64,000 bases of DNA from NCBI GenBank assembly GCA_028279215.1, contig JANQOF010000029.1, positions 21,226 through 85,225 of the forward strand, read 5' to 3'. Below the pieces are notes generated by a model. It was not told the origin of the DNA. It was given only the letters and a program-made list of their open reading frames with translations, and did not search any database. The DNA comes from Pirellulales bacterium (lineage in GTDB: Bacteria; Planctomycetota; Planctomycetia; Pirellulales; Lacipirellulaceae). Positions 17,561-25,640 of the stretch are shown here, piece by piece (the first letter of the stretch is position 1; each line of letters begins with the position of its first letter). The position numbers and the translations under genes were made by a program.

Positions 17561-17738
17561 ACCTGCAAACGAAGTACGCGTCATCCGTCAGAGTCTCTCT
17601 GCAGAGTGTGGAGACGATCTCGCAAGGATTCTCGAGTACTACCGCAGGCATCAAGAAGAGTCGAAAAACTCGGGGGCACTTCACTTTGTGGATTCACTCT
17701 CCTCTGCCACATCGGAGCACAACCGTTCGAGTGCATAA
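17550..17738 (+). CDS. Small downstream partner of the PIN toxin (putative antitoxin)
   Basis: The 62-residue product reads EVRVIRQSLSAECGDDLARILEYYRRHQEESKNSG, an amphipathic helix pattern typical of the short genes paired with this PIN subgroup. I recall such partners but do not recognise a named family. It overlaps the toxin by 11 nt, so translational coupling is likely. An antitoxin role is inferred only from position and size. The last 20 residues are serine-rich and may be less ordered. Confidence 0.55.
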   Translation: MKTEPANEVRVIRQSLSAECGDDLARILEYYRRHQEESKNSGALHFVDSLSSATSEHNRSSA

Positions 17739-17761
17739 CAACATGCAGAGTCCCTTGCGTT

Positions 17762-17830
17762 TGCGCCATCGACTGGCCGCTAATGGATGCGTGGGAGAAG
17801 GAGTTGTTGGAGGGGAAAGGGCCGGAGTGA
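17762..17830 (+). pseudogene. Detached copy of the MBL gene 3' end
   Basis: This 69-nt copy encodes the same last 22 residues and stop as 16967-17035 with only synonymous changes. No MBL sequence precedes it, and the upstream DNA is unrelated. It is a fossil 3' end left beyond the inserted PIN cassette, or imported with it. Confidence 0.8.
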
Positions 17831-17880
17831 GGTGATTGTCGGGATTGCTGTACTCTTGAGATTGCGGAAGTTACTGGCGG

Positions 17881-18347
17881 GTGACCGATCTCGAACGCCA
17901 ACTGGCGCGTTTGGAATGGTGCAGTAATCGGAGCCACTTCGTGAAGCCTTTACCCAAAGAGTCGCATCCGAAGCAACTGCCAAAACTGCCATACTTCGAA
18001 AGGTTCGCCAGCACCGCACTCGCGCCGGTATTGCTCCTGTCGATAGTCTTGCTGATCGTAATCGGGCGATTTTTGTCCGCAGATAGTCCTGTGGAGTCGG
18101 CTGTCGGCCCCGATGCGGGGCCCGGCGCAATCTATGGGTTAATGGCCATATTCGCGATCCCAGTTACTCTTGCCCTTGTAACGATCCCATGGGTTGGCTG
18201 CCTATCGCACTCACAGCCGTTGCGTGGAAGCACTGGTACACGGCGTTTGCCGCAGGTCTAATAGCGGGTGCCGCATTGATGATTTGCGGGATGGCGATCG
18301 CACGACACCTATTCGGCGATTTGCCGATATGGCCGTCCGAGTGGTAG
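17881..18347 (+). pseudogene. Membrane protein split by an apparent frameshift
   Basis: A frame from GTG 17881 encodes a basic leader followed by two hydrophobic helices (LAPVLLLSIVLLIVIG and IYGLMAIFAIPVTLALV). At about 18188 that frame loses sense and runs to a stop at 18261. A second frame opening at ATG 18189 (MGWLPIALTAVAW) continues with two more helices, AAGLIAGAALMICGMAIA among them, to a stop at 18347. Joined, they make one four-helix protein of about 155 residues. Either one base was lost, or there are two overlapping genes, or there is a sequencing error. I do not recognise the family. Confidence 0.5.
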
Positions 18348-18476
18348 GGCGTACAACGCACTTGCTCAGACTGATGCGCTAACGTTCGTCAGCGCGCACC
18401 ACACCACCCGCTCTGAGCTCTCCGTGCCTCTGTGGTTTCCAACCACGCTCACTCGTTCCGCGAGCAAGAACGCCGC

Positions 18477-18719
18477 TCACAGATGTCGCATCGCATCCCG
18501 CGACAAATCGTCATCTTGGCTAGCCGCGTGCTTCTCTTCGGCGTGCATGCCGAGAAAAATCAGGGCAGCGCCGACGACGATCATCCCGATGCGAATCGTA
18601 ATGCCGACGGTCGAGCCCCACATGTCGATCCAACTTAGCAGTAGGAACTCCATACCCAAGAGGTTCAGCACGAACGATCCAGCCCCCATCAGAATCAGAA
18701 AGCCACCGAACCCTTGCAT
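18477..18719 (-). CDS. Small membrane protein of unknown function
   Basis: The 80-residue product has two clear hydrophobic segments, GFLILMGAGSFVLNLLG and VGITIRIGMIVVGAALIFLG, and a charged cytoplasmic-looking tail with HAEEKHAASQDDD. This pattern is common among small bacterial inner-membrane proteins, and I cannot name a family. A GGG-rich stretch precedes the ATG. It stands alone, convergent with the frameshifted membrane gene and divergent from the thioredoxin-like gene. Confidence 0.6.
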   Translation of the reverse strand: MQGFGGFLILMGAGSFVLNLLGMEFLLLSWIDMWGSTVGITIRIGMIVVGAALIFLGMHAEEKHAASQDDDLSRDAMRHL

Positions 18720-18949
18720 GGCATGCCCTCACGGTAGAGTAGAAATCACGCGACTCATCCTAAGCGACCACATACCGACGAGCAAGCAAATAGGGGCGGC
18801 GAAAGCCGTATTGTTGCCCCGCCCATCCCCGGTTCTCACCAATCCGCTTCCCCGAATCGGTTGGCCTGGGCGTGCTCAGTGCGTTACCATTAGCAATCCG
18901 CCCAGCGTATCGGGCTTGTGATCGCTTGTACCCGCAGGGAGTAGGCGCC

Positions 18950-20008
18950 ATGGTTCGCGCTTGTATTGCTTCGGTCGTCTGCTGTTCGATGGTTTACACC
19001 CCAGCCGTTGCCCAGGATGAGGGCGGCGCCGCGTCCGCCGGTCCGAAGTGGTTCCGCACGAATGGCGAACTCACCGAGTTGCCCTCGTCGCCCGACCAGT
19101 GGCTCAATTGTTCGCCACTGTCGCTCGACAAGCTCGAAGGCAAGGGCATCTTATTCTACTACTTTGAAGAACAGTGCCCCAACTGTGAAAAGCGGTGGCC
19201 GGGGCTGCTCGAAGCGGCTGCCCGGCACCAGGGCGATCCGGTCATTTTCATTGCTGTCAACTCGGGGAACACCCCACAACAGATTGCCGGCTACCTGAAA
19301 CGCAACAACATCAATTGGCCAGTGATCGTCGACACCGATCGTTCATTCGAGAAGGAGTCGCTTGGCGCCGAGATAAGCTTGCAGAACATCTACCGACTCT
19401 GCACGCTCACCGCTAAGAGAGAATGGCGCGGCGCCGATTCCAACCAGTTGGACGCCGTGGCTACCGCGGCTGCCGAAGGGGGCAAGTGGAACGTCGACCC
19501 GACAGGCATTCCGGACGAACTGCGAACCGCGTGGGCCAACGTGGAGATCGGCAACTACACGGTTGCATCGCGCGCAATCATGCGAGCCGGCAAGCAGAGC
19601 AACGCGGATACCAAGGCCGCCGCGAAGAAGCTCTTCGATGCCGTCAAAGCTTCCATGGACGAAGAACTAGCAACGATTGACAAGCAACTCGCCGCGGGTG
19701 AGGACTGGCCAGCTTACAAGGCGCTCGACCAATTCATGCGAGTCTACGACGGATACCCCATGCACCCTGAAGTAAGCAAGAGATACAAGGAAGTCGGACA
19801 GTCCGAAGCGGTCAAGAACGAACGCCTGGCCGTCAAGAAAGTAGCCGCCGCCATCCGCGCCGGCTCCAAGAACACCCCAAGTGCCATCAAGCGAGCCGTC
19901 GGCATGCTAGAGAAAGTGGTCGCCGACTTCCCCGACACCGAGGCCGCCGCCGAGGCGCAGGAGCTATTGGACAAGGTGGCGGAGAGTAGAAGAACGAATG
20001 CGGCGTAA
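18950..20008 (+). CDS. Secreted thioredoxin-fold protein (TlpA-like) with helical C-terminal domain
   Basis: The N-terminus is a signal peptide ending near VAQDE. The following domain is thioredoxin-like: FYYFEEQCPNCEKRWPGLLEAA carries a CPNC pair in place of CGPC, then VIFIAVNSGNTPQQIAGYLKRNNINWPVIVDTDRSF, as in TlpA/ResA proteins. The C-terminal 170 residues are alpha-helical and repeat-like, and could bind a partner. I start at ATG 18950 behind AGGGAG instead of the longer upstream frame. A periplasmic disulphide or redox role is likely; the partner is unknown. Confidence 0.75.
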   Translation: MVRACIASVVCCSMVYTPAVAQDEGGAASAGPKWFRTNGELTELPSSPDQWLNCSPLSLDKLEGKGILFYYFEEQCPNCEKRWPGLLEAAARHQGDPVIFIAVNSGNTPQQIAGYLKRNNINWPVIVDTDRSFEKESLGAEISLQNIYRLCTLTAKREWRGADSNQLDAVATAAAEGGKWNVDPTGIPDELRTAWANVEIGNYTVASRAIMRAGKQSNADTKAAAKKLFDAVKASMDEELATIDKQLAAGEDWPAYKALDQFMRVYDGYPMHPEVSKRYKEVGQSEAVKNERLAVKKVAAAIRAGSKNTPSAIKRAVGMLEKVVADFPDTEAAAEAQELLDKVAESRRTNAA

Positions 20009-20103
20009 GGTGCGTCTTGACGGCATTTCTCGAGTTTAACGAACCTCAAGATCAGATTAACTGTCATGTCAGTTTCAACAACCACTACATACCAGAAATC
20101 CAA

Positions 20104-21375
20104 ATGGAGAACTTTCGTCTGGGGATGATTAAATCGACATTTTTCAACGACGCTCTGGGTGACAACACAGCAGGGGTCGCGCTCAACGCCGAACGACTCA
20201 TCGTGTCGGAGTGCAGCGGCAAGGCGGTTGTCGCATGTCGCGACTTGGATGTTCAGCAGTTCGCCCGACTAGAGCTTTGCGAACTGGCACCTGACATCGT
20301 TCCCAAGTCGGATAGTTACCGCTACTGGGGCGGCGAAGACTACGATCGCCTGTACACCAGTTACAATCAGGTCGTCTGGCAGGTCCGCTGGAACGATCAC
20401 TCGCTTCAGGTCGTGCACCTGGAATGGGAAACTGGTTGCGGTGGTGGTGCTCGCGACTGGGTGATCGCCGACGCTGTCGAAACAGCGGAAGCGTTTATCC
20501 TGGAGGTAGAACGCCGCACGCATGCCCCGGGGGACGCAATCCTGGTCTTTTCTGATGGGCATTGGCAGAGGAGCCATAGCCTATTCGCCGCGACTCAGGA
20601 AGCATCGTTTGACGATCTCGTCCTTGCTGATGATATGAAGGAGTCTCTGAGATCAGACTTCGCTCAGTTTCTGGAATCAGAAGACCGCTACAAGCGCCTA
20701 GGAATCGCTTGGCGACGAGGCGCGTTGATGATTGGTCCGCCAGGAAACGGAAAGACCCATTGTGTGCGTGCGCTTATCAAAGAACTAGCTATTTCTAGTT
20801 TGTACGTTCAGAGTCTGAGCCACAACTACTACACCCAACAGCAGATGTGGCAAAGAGTGTTTGAACGGGCACGAGGTCTAACTCCATGCGTGCTGGTACT
20901 TGAGGACTTGGATACTTTGGTGGACGACGACAATCGGTCGTTCTTTCTCAACCAGCTCGATGGCTTCGATCAGAATCATGGGCTCATCGTGCTCGCCACA
21001 ACCAACTACCCCGACCGTATCGATCGGGCGATTATCGATCGACCAAGCCGGTTCGACCGCAAGTATCACTTCGGGCTGCCAACACACCCGGAACGTGGCG
21101 AGTACCTTTCGACCTGGCAAACCAGGATCGGCGACGAGACGGGATGGCAAATCGAAGAGATAGATGCCATGGCGTCCGCCACCGAGGGCTTCTCATTCGC
21201 TTACCTCAAAGAGCTCGTGGTCAGCAGCGTCATGAATTGGATGGGGCGAGACCATATGGACTTTGCCGACACAATGAAGTCGCAGGCTGCACTCTTGCAA
21301 CGACAGATGGCAACCGAAGTGCAAGGGGAGACGAATCGAAAGCCACAAAGTCGGCGGGCTCGGCAGCGCGCTTAG
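20104..21375 (+). CDS. AAA family ATPase, 424 residues
   Basis: The C-terminal half is an AAA module: Walker A GPPGNGKT near residue 217, Walker B CVLVLEDLD, a NQLDGFDQNHGLIVLATTN sensor-1 region and RPSRFDRKYHF as the arginine-finger and sensor-2 zone. It resembles BCS1-like and CDC48-like AAA proteins. The N-terminal 190 residues match nothing I recognise. I chose ATG 20104; a TTG at 20017, 8 nt after the upstream stop and behind AAGG, would add 29 residues and cannot be excluded. The C-terminus is basic and arginine-rich. Confidence 0.7.
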   Translation: MENFRLGMIKSTFFNDALGDNTAGVALNAERLIVSECSGKAVVACRDLDVQQFARLELCELAPDIVPKSDSYRYWGGEDYDRLYTSYNQVVWQVRWNDHSLQVVHLEWETGCGGGARDWVIADAVETAEAFILEVERRTHAPGDAILVFSDGHWQRSHSLFAATQEASFDDLVLADDMKESLRSDFAQFLESEDRYKRLGIAWRRGALMIGPPGNGKTHCVRALIKELAISSLYVQSLSHNYYTQQQMWQRVFERARGLTPCVLVLEDLDTLVDDDNRSFFLNQLDGFDQNHGLIVLATTNYPDRIDRAIIDRPSRFDRKYHFGLPTHPERGEYLSTWQTRIGDETGWQIEEIDAMASATEGFSFAYLKELVVSSVMNWMGRDHMDFADTMKSQAALLQRQMATEVQGETNRKPQSRRARQRA

Positions 21376-21550
21376 GCCGCTTGTGCCGTGGGCTCACTCG
21401 CCGCCAGGGTCCGCTTGTACCGGTTACAACGTTTTTTCTCTCAACTCCGGTCCTGACGGTTGCCGATGGTAATGGCACCGGACGCTGTGTGTTCTTGCTG
21501 GGCGTCTGGTAACACACCCGCACTGCCATCGATCAACTCGGGGGAGATCC

Positions 21551-21877
21551 ATGCATCGCCGCTTTGCTATCATCGCGCTAGGGGCCGCGATGCTGCTTGG
21601 CTGCCTGGGGGCCGAATCGGCCAACGCGCAGCAAGCTTATGGGCGGGCTTGGGGTCACACGTACACGACCCAAGACTGGAACCGCTTTTACCACTATCCG
21701 TACGTCTACTACCCACAGAACTTCTGGGGCAACGAGTACTACCGCAGCGCCGACAGCCTGTACTACCGCTATCCGCCGGAGATGCGGATTCCGGTGTACA
21801 ACAAGCGATGGCACAACTATTACCCAAGCCCACGCAAGTACCACTCCGGACATCACTTCATTCTCGACGTCTTTTGA
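21551..21877 (+). CDS. Small secreted tyrosine-rich protein of a planctomycete-type family
   Basis: The protein starts MHRRFAIIALGAAMLLGCLGAESANA, a signal peptide whose Cys could be a lipobox, although the cleavage at ANA fits an ordinary signal better. The mature part is rich in Tyr, Trp and Pro (QNFWGNEYYRSADSLYYRYP, then KRWHNYYPSPRKYHSGHHF). Similar small proteins are common in this phylum and are sometimes labelled calmodulin-binding, a label I would not trust. Shine-Dalgarno GGGGGAGA lies before the ATG. The function is unknown and probably related to the envelope. Confidence 0.65.
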   Translation: MHRRFAIIALGAAMLLGCLGAESANAQQAYGRAWGHTYTTQDWNRFYHYPYVYYPQNFWGNEYYRSADSLYYRYPPEMRIPVYNKRWHNYYPSPRKYHSGHHFILDVF

Positions 21878-21986
21878 TCGGCCGGCTATTGCCTGGCATT
21901 AGCTTCGCCAATGTTGCAGGTATCATTTCGGGGGGACTGATACCCGCAGCCAGCGTCAAGCGACTTAGCGAATGAGGGACCGTGAT

Positions 21987-22030
21987 AACCGCGGCGCCAG
22001 CCTTCCGGCCGGCGTCGCGGTTTCGCTTTT
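21987..22030 (+). terminator. Strong hairpin followed by T-rich DNA
   Basis: The outer stem AACCGCG (21987-21993) pairs with CGCGGTT (22016-22022). Most of the inner GCGCCAGCC pairs with GGCCGGCGT around TTCC, with two mismatches. TCGCTTTT follows. It lies about 110 nt after the small secreted gene and could end its transcript. Confidence 0.6.
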
Positions 22031-22150
22031 CGCGGTTGTGAGTTGGATATTGGACGCTTTACTCTTCAGCGAACCCCCAACTTCCAACTCCCAACCGACT
22101 ATAATGGGCGGCAGGCCCCCAAAATCCGTCGTTTCAATACACATGACATC

Positions 22151-23218
22151 GTGGGTGATATCTCGCCAGTTGATGAGCTAAAGCGGTTTCGCCAGCAGCA
22201 AGCTCGGCGATACGCCGAAGGCGGAACCGATGCGCTGGTAGGTGTCAGCCCCGCAATGGTTCGGGCGCGGGCCCAAGTCGAAGCGGCGGTTGCCAGCGGC
22301 GCGAGCGTGCTACTGGAAGGCAACGACGCTGTCGCACTCGCGGAAGTTGCCGAAGTAGTACACTATCGCCGTCATTCAACAGGTGAAGTGGCTCTTTGGC
22401 GGGTGGAAGTCTCGACGGCGCTGCCTAGCCAGTTCAGTCGTACGCTTGGATCGCTGCTGCGGGCAGACGAGCTTGGCACGCTGATTGTCGAATCGATCGA
22501 CGGCCTGCAGGCCGAGCAGCAGCTCGAATTGCTTACCGCCATGACCGACGAACGCTGGCAGACCCAAGTGCTGGCGACGCTCCTCTCGGGCAGTGATGAA
22601 GTCGAAGACCGCCCGGGCATGTCGGATGAACTTGCGGCTGCCGTTTCCACCATCGCCATTGATATTCCGCGATTGGCCGATCGGCCGGAAGACATACCAC
22701 CGCTAGTGAATTGGCATCTGGCACGACTCAATCGCGAATCGGACGACGCCGACCTTCGCCTGGCCGACGACACATTGGATGTGTTGATGGTCTATGCGTG
22801 GCCGGGTGAAGGTCCCGAACTGACCAAGGTGCTAACATCGGCTTTTCGGCGTGCAACGGGGACGGTGATCCACCCCAGCGACCTGCCCAAGCTGCTTCAT
22901 CATGCCGTCGATCACGCGGCGATGGCTCAAGACCGGCCAGAGCCGATTGATCTAGATGCCTACTTGGATCGTGTCGAGGCAGCCCTAGTCGAGCGCGCGT
23001 TGGAACTTGCGAGCGGCAACAAAGCGGAGGCTGCTCGGCTGTTGGGTGTGTCGCGCCCGCGACTCTATCGCAAACTCGAACAAATGGACGTCGTCACACC
23101 GACGCCTGCCAAGCGCGAAGCGGAAGCAGACGTCGTCTCTCAACCGCCAACTTCGCCCGAGCCCGAGCCGTCGACAGGCGGCGACATTGAGTTCCTGCCC
23201 GTCGAAGGTGAAGAATGA
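22151..23218 (+). CDS. Degenerate sigma-54-activator-like protein with Fis-type HTH
   Basis: Segment order matches the bacterial enhancer-binding proteins: ASVLLEGNDA where Walker A should be, GTLIVESIDGLQAEQQLELL in the Walker B place, RLADRPEDIPPLVNWHL, YAWPGEGPELTKVL, and a Fis-type helix-turn-helix ELASGNKAEAARLLGVSRPRLYRKLEQM near the C-terminus. The catalytic residues of both Walker motifs are lost and I see no GAFTGA loop, so ATP-driven sigma-54 activation is unlikely. DNA binding is plausible. I start at GTG 22151; a TTG at 22043 lies in intergenic-looking DNA. It overlaps the next gene by ATGA. Confidence 0.65.
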   Translation: MGDISPVDELKRFRQQQARRYAEGGTDALVGVSPAMVRARAQVEAAVASGASVLLEGNDAVALAEVAEVVHYRRHSTGEVALWRVEVSTALPSQFSRTLGSLLRADELGTLIVESIDGLQAEQQLELLTAMTDERWQTQVLATLLSGSDEVEDRPGMSDELAAAVSTIAIDIPRLADRPEDIPPLVNWHLARLNRESDDADLRLADDTLDVLMVYAWPGEGPELTKVLTSAFRRATGTVIHPSDLPKLLHHAVDHAAMAQDRPEPIDLDAYLDRVEAALVERALELASGNKAEAARLLGVSRPRLYRKLEQMDVVTPTPAKREAEADVVSQPPTSPEPEPSTGGDIEFLPVEGEE

Positions 23219-23727
23219 CTCCATGTGGATTGAACTTCCCATGGCCAAGGTCGGGTGAAGCGCACCTGGAAGTAGCGCTGATGGCCCACGATCCAATCTG
23301 GATGGCAGCCGTGCGGCAGCAGGTTACCCGCTGCAGAAGTTCTCTGCAGCGGCCGCTCCCGTTGGTGCACGTCGAAAAGGTCTCCCAACTCCCACCTAAC
23401 TCGATCCGTATCGTGGAAGTCGCGGGCGATCGTTTGTCGGCGATCGGCGACTGGCTCGTGGCGACCCGAAATCGCCACTGGCCGGTGGTTGCTCTCCTAG
23501 AGCGATCGACTTGCGCGCCTTCCAGCGATCGCGCCGCTGCCATGAAGTTACTCTACGAGGCGGGCGCTGGGATTGTGCTCGCGAACGTTGACACCGCTGG
23601 CGAATTGTTGACTCTTCTGTCCGAAACTGCCCGGCGAGCCGAGTTGCAATCGACCGATCCGCTGGACGACTTGCCGCTACGATGCTGGGACCCCGCTTGG
23701 CAGCGGCGGCAGCGACGCCTAGGGTGA
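23215..23727 (+). CDS. Unknown protein translationally coupled to the degenerate activator
   Basis: The ATG at 23215 overlaps the upstream stop codon (ATGA), so the two proteins are probably made together. The 170-residue product is soluble, with alternating strands and helices such as NSIRIVEVAGDRLSAIGDWLVATRNRHWPVVALLER and AGAGIVLANVDTAGELLTLLSETA, reminiscent of a receiver or Rossmann-like fold. It lacks the phosphorylated Asp set of response regulators. I do not recognise a family. It may be a partner or ligand sensor of the upstream protein. Confidence 0.6.
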   Translation: MTPCGLNFPWPRSGEAHLEVALMAHDPIWMAAVRQQVTRCRSSLQRPLPLVHVEKVSQLPPNSIRIVEVAGDRLSAIGDWLVATRNRHWPVVALLERSTCAPSSDRAAAMKLLYEAGAGIVLANVDTAGELLTLLSETARRAELQSTDPLDDLPLRCWDPAWQRRQRRLG

Positions 23728-23787
23728 TTCAGTAGCCGGGCTGTCGCGTTCGGCGAGCCAACTGTCACAACGTTCCCGGAGTTCATT

Positions 23788-24867
23788 ATGTCCGAAAGCG
23801 CCTTGCAGCAGTCCGATGTAGAACAGGCGCTAGCCGACTTCAACGATCCTGAGACCGGTCGCAGCGTCGTGCGAACGGAGCAAGTTCCCAGCATCGAGGT
23901 TGCAGCCGACGGCGTCCAGGTTCGACTCGCCCTTACGTCTTGGGCGGGTCCCATTCGGCAGGCGGTGCAGGCCGATTGCATCGAGCATCTGCGCAGCCGG
24001 CTGCCACAAGGTACGTCGATTGAAGTTGAAATCGTTGAGCATCACCGGCCGGCCGAGCGGGTGGCGCCCATTGGCCTGGCGGTCAAAAGCGTTGTTGCCG
24101 TCGGATCGGGCAAAGGAGGCGTTGGAAAGAGCACGGTGGCTGCGTCGCTCGCCTACGCTTTGCAGAACAGCGGCGCGAAGGTCGGCTTGCTCGACGCCGA
24201 TGTCTACGGGCCCAGCATTCCGCACATCGTCGGTATTAAACAGAAGCCAGCCATCGCCGACAATCGCATTCAGCCTGTCGAGAAGGATGGACTGTCGCTG
24301 ATGAGCATGGGCTTCATCATCGACGAAGGCGCCGCGGTGATTTGGCGCGGACCGATGCTCGATCGCTCGATCAAGCAGATGCTCGGCGACACCAATTGGG
24401 GCGAACTCGACTACCTGATCGTCGACATGCCGCCGGGCACTGGCGACGTGGCGATCACACTGTCGCAATCGTTGCCTATCAGCGGTGCAGTGGTTGTCTG
24501 TACGCCGCAGGACGTTGCTCTGCTGGACGCGGTGAAGGCAATCGCCATGTTCCATAAAGTAAATATCCCAATGCTGGGCGTAGTGGAAAACATGAGTTAC
24601 TTTCTCTGCCCCGACAACGGAAAACGATACGACATCTTCGGCTCCGGTGGAGCGCGCGAGAAGGCGATTGAGCTGGGCGTTCCATTCCTCGGCGAAGTGC
24701 CGATCGACATTGCCATACGCGAGCGCGGCGATGCGGGCGAAACCTCCGCGAACCTCAGCGACGAAGAAACCAGTCGCTACTTCCAGACAATCGCGGCCCA
24801 AATGGTACACAGCATCGTTAAGCAGCGAGTCGACCAGCCTTCCATGTCGTCGCTGCCGGTACTTTAG
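23788..24867 (+). CDS. Iron-sulfur cluster carrier Mrp/ApbC
   Basis: Mrp/ApbC proteins carry and transfer Fe-S clusters using a deviant Walker P-loop. The P-loop GSGKGGVGKSTVAASLA is clear, with VGLLDADVYGPSIPHIVG, LIVDMPPGTGDVA and SYFLCPDNGKRYDIFG after it. The N-terminal 90 residues form the MIP18/DUF59 domain often fused here. Of the usual CxxC pair only one Cys is seen in that C-terminal segment. At 359 residues it is normal size. It is followed by a strong bidirectional terminator and then a convergent gene. Confidence 0.9.
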   Translation: MSESALQQSDVEQALADFNDPETGRSVVRTEQVPSIEVAADGVQVRLALTSWAGPIRQAVQADCIEHLRSRLPQGTSIEVEIVEHHRPAERVAPIGLAVKSVVAVGSGKGGVGKSTVAASLAYALQNSGAKVGLLDADVYGPSIPHIVGIKQKPAIADNRIQPVEKDGLSLMSMGFIIDEGAAVIWRGPMLDRSIKQMLGDTNWGELDYLIVDMPPGTGDVAITLSQSLPISGAVVVCTPQDVALLDAVKAIAMFHKVNIPMLGVVENMSYFLCPDNGKRYDIFGSGGAREKAIELGVPFLGEVPIDIAIRERGDAGETSANLSDEETSRYFQTIAAQMVHSIVKQRVDQPSMSSLPVL

Positions 24868-24895
24868 GGCATTAGCCACAACCATCAGCGCAAAC

Positions 24896-24945
24896 AAAGA
24901 GCCGCATGGCCTGGGCATGTCGCCCAAGCCGCGGCTCTTTTTCTC
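24896..24945. terminator. Bidirectional terminator between mrp and the histone-like gene
   Basis: AAAGAGCCGC (24896-24905) pairs perfectly with GCGGCTCTTT (24931-24940), and the inner GGC-TGGGC pairs with GCCCA-GCC. A T-run follows on the plus strand and an A-run precedes for the other direction, so it can serve both convergent genes. Confidence 0.85.
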
Positions 24946-24982
24946 GTTACTTCTCTGAAGTGGTCCGCGATTGCGCCAGACG

Positions 24983-25255
24983 CTACTTCTTCTTCGCGAC
25001 TTTGCGCTTCACTTTTCGTTTAGCAGCCTTGCGCTTTACCTTTTTCTTGGCTGCCTTGCGCTTCGCCTTCTTCTTGGCGGCTTTCTTTTTCTTAGCCACC
25101 TTCTTCTTTACCTTGCGCTTCGCCTTCTTGGCCTTCTTTTTGGTCGCCTTCTTCTTACGTGCTACCTTCTTCTTTGCTTTCTTCTTAGCGACCTTCTTCT
25201 TGGCCTTCTTCTTAGCGACCTTCTTCTTGACCGCACGCTTCTTCTTCTTGGCCAC
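24983..25255 (-). CDS. Lysine-repeat histone-H1-like DNA-binding protein
   Basis: After the first Met-Ala the protein is made almost entirely of Lys, Ala, Arg and Val in repeats such as KKKAKKKVAKKKA, like bacterial H1-like and AlgP-type tails. Such proteins bind DNA or polyanions without a fixed fold. The start is GTG at 25253-25255, because GGAGGA (TCCTCC on the plus strand at 25261-25266) lies five nt upstream and gives a protein of 90 residues starting MAKKKKRAVKKK. A longer ATG-started version would put the Shine-Dalgarno site inside the gene. It converges on mrp. Confidence 0.8.
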   Translation of the reverse strand: MAKKKKRAVKKKVAKKKAKKKVAKKKAKKKVARKKKATKKKAKKAKRKVKKKVAKKKKAAKKKAKRKAAKKKVKRKAAKRKVKRKVAKKK

Positions 25256-25640
25256 AATCAATCCTCCATTAACGGGAAGTGGTGCCCCGCGCTGAACCAC
25301 GCGTGATTTCGTTGATCACCGTTCAGACACCGGTTGGCACCTACGTAACAGCTGGCCGCCCTTCCGCGACGACCACCGGCAACCATCGTTGTTGGATCGA
25401 CATCGATACGCTAACAGTTCAACGAACGATCCAAACATCAACGTGTTGCCATTACTCCTTAGTCGGTAGTTGTACGGAAACTTTTCGTTTATGCAACACG
25501 TTTTGCACAAAAAATATCTTCGATGTATCAATCGAACCAACGTCAAACGCACTCAATCAGGCAAAACTGCGCGCACCAACATGCGTAGAGCTCCTTCTCG
25601 TGGCAAAAGCACCTATGACATTCGTATTGCAGACGTGGCA
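25256..25640. other. Gene-free gap upstream of the H1-like gene
   Basis: I see only the Shine-Dalgarno site of the H1-like gene and AT-richer DNA such as CACAAAAAATATCTTCG, which may hold its minus-strand promoter. No gene or repeat is supported here. Confidence 0.5.

Noticed and set aside
24906..25306. A plus-strand frame rich in Phe and Leu across the lysine-repeat gene
   Set aside because: It is the mirror of AAG-rich codons on the other strand; the GTG and Shine-Dalgarno support the minus-strand gene.
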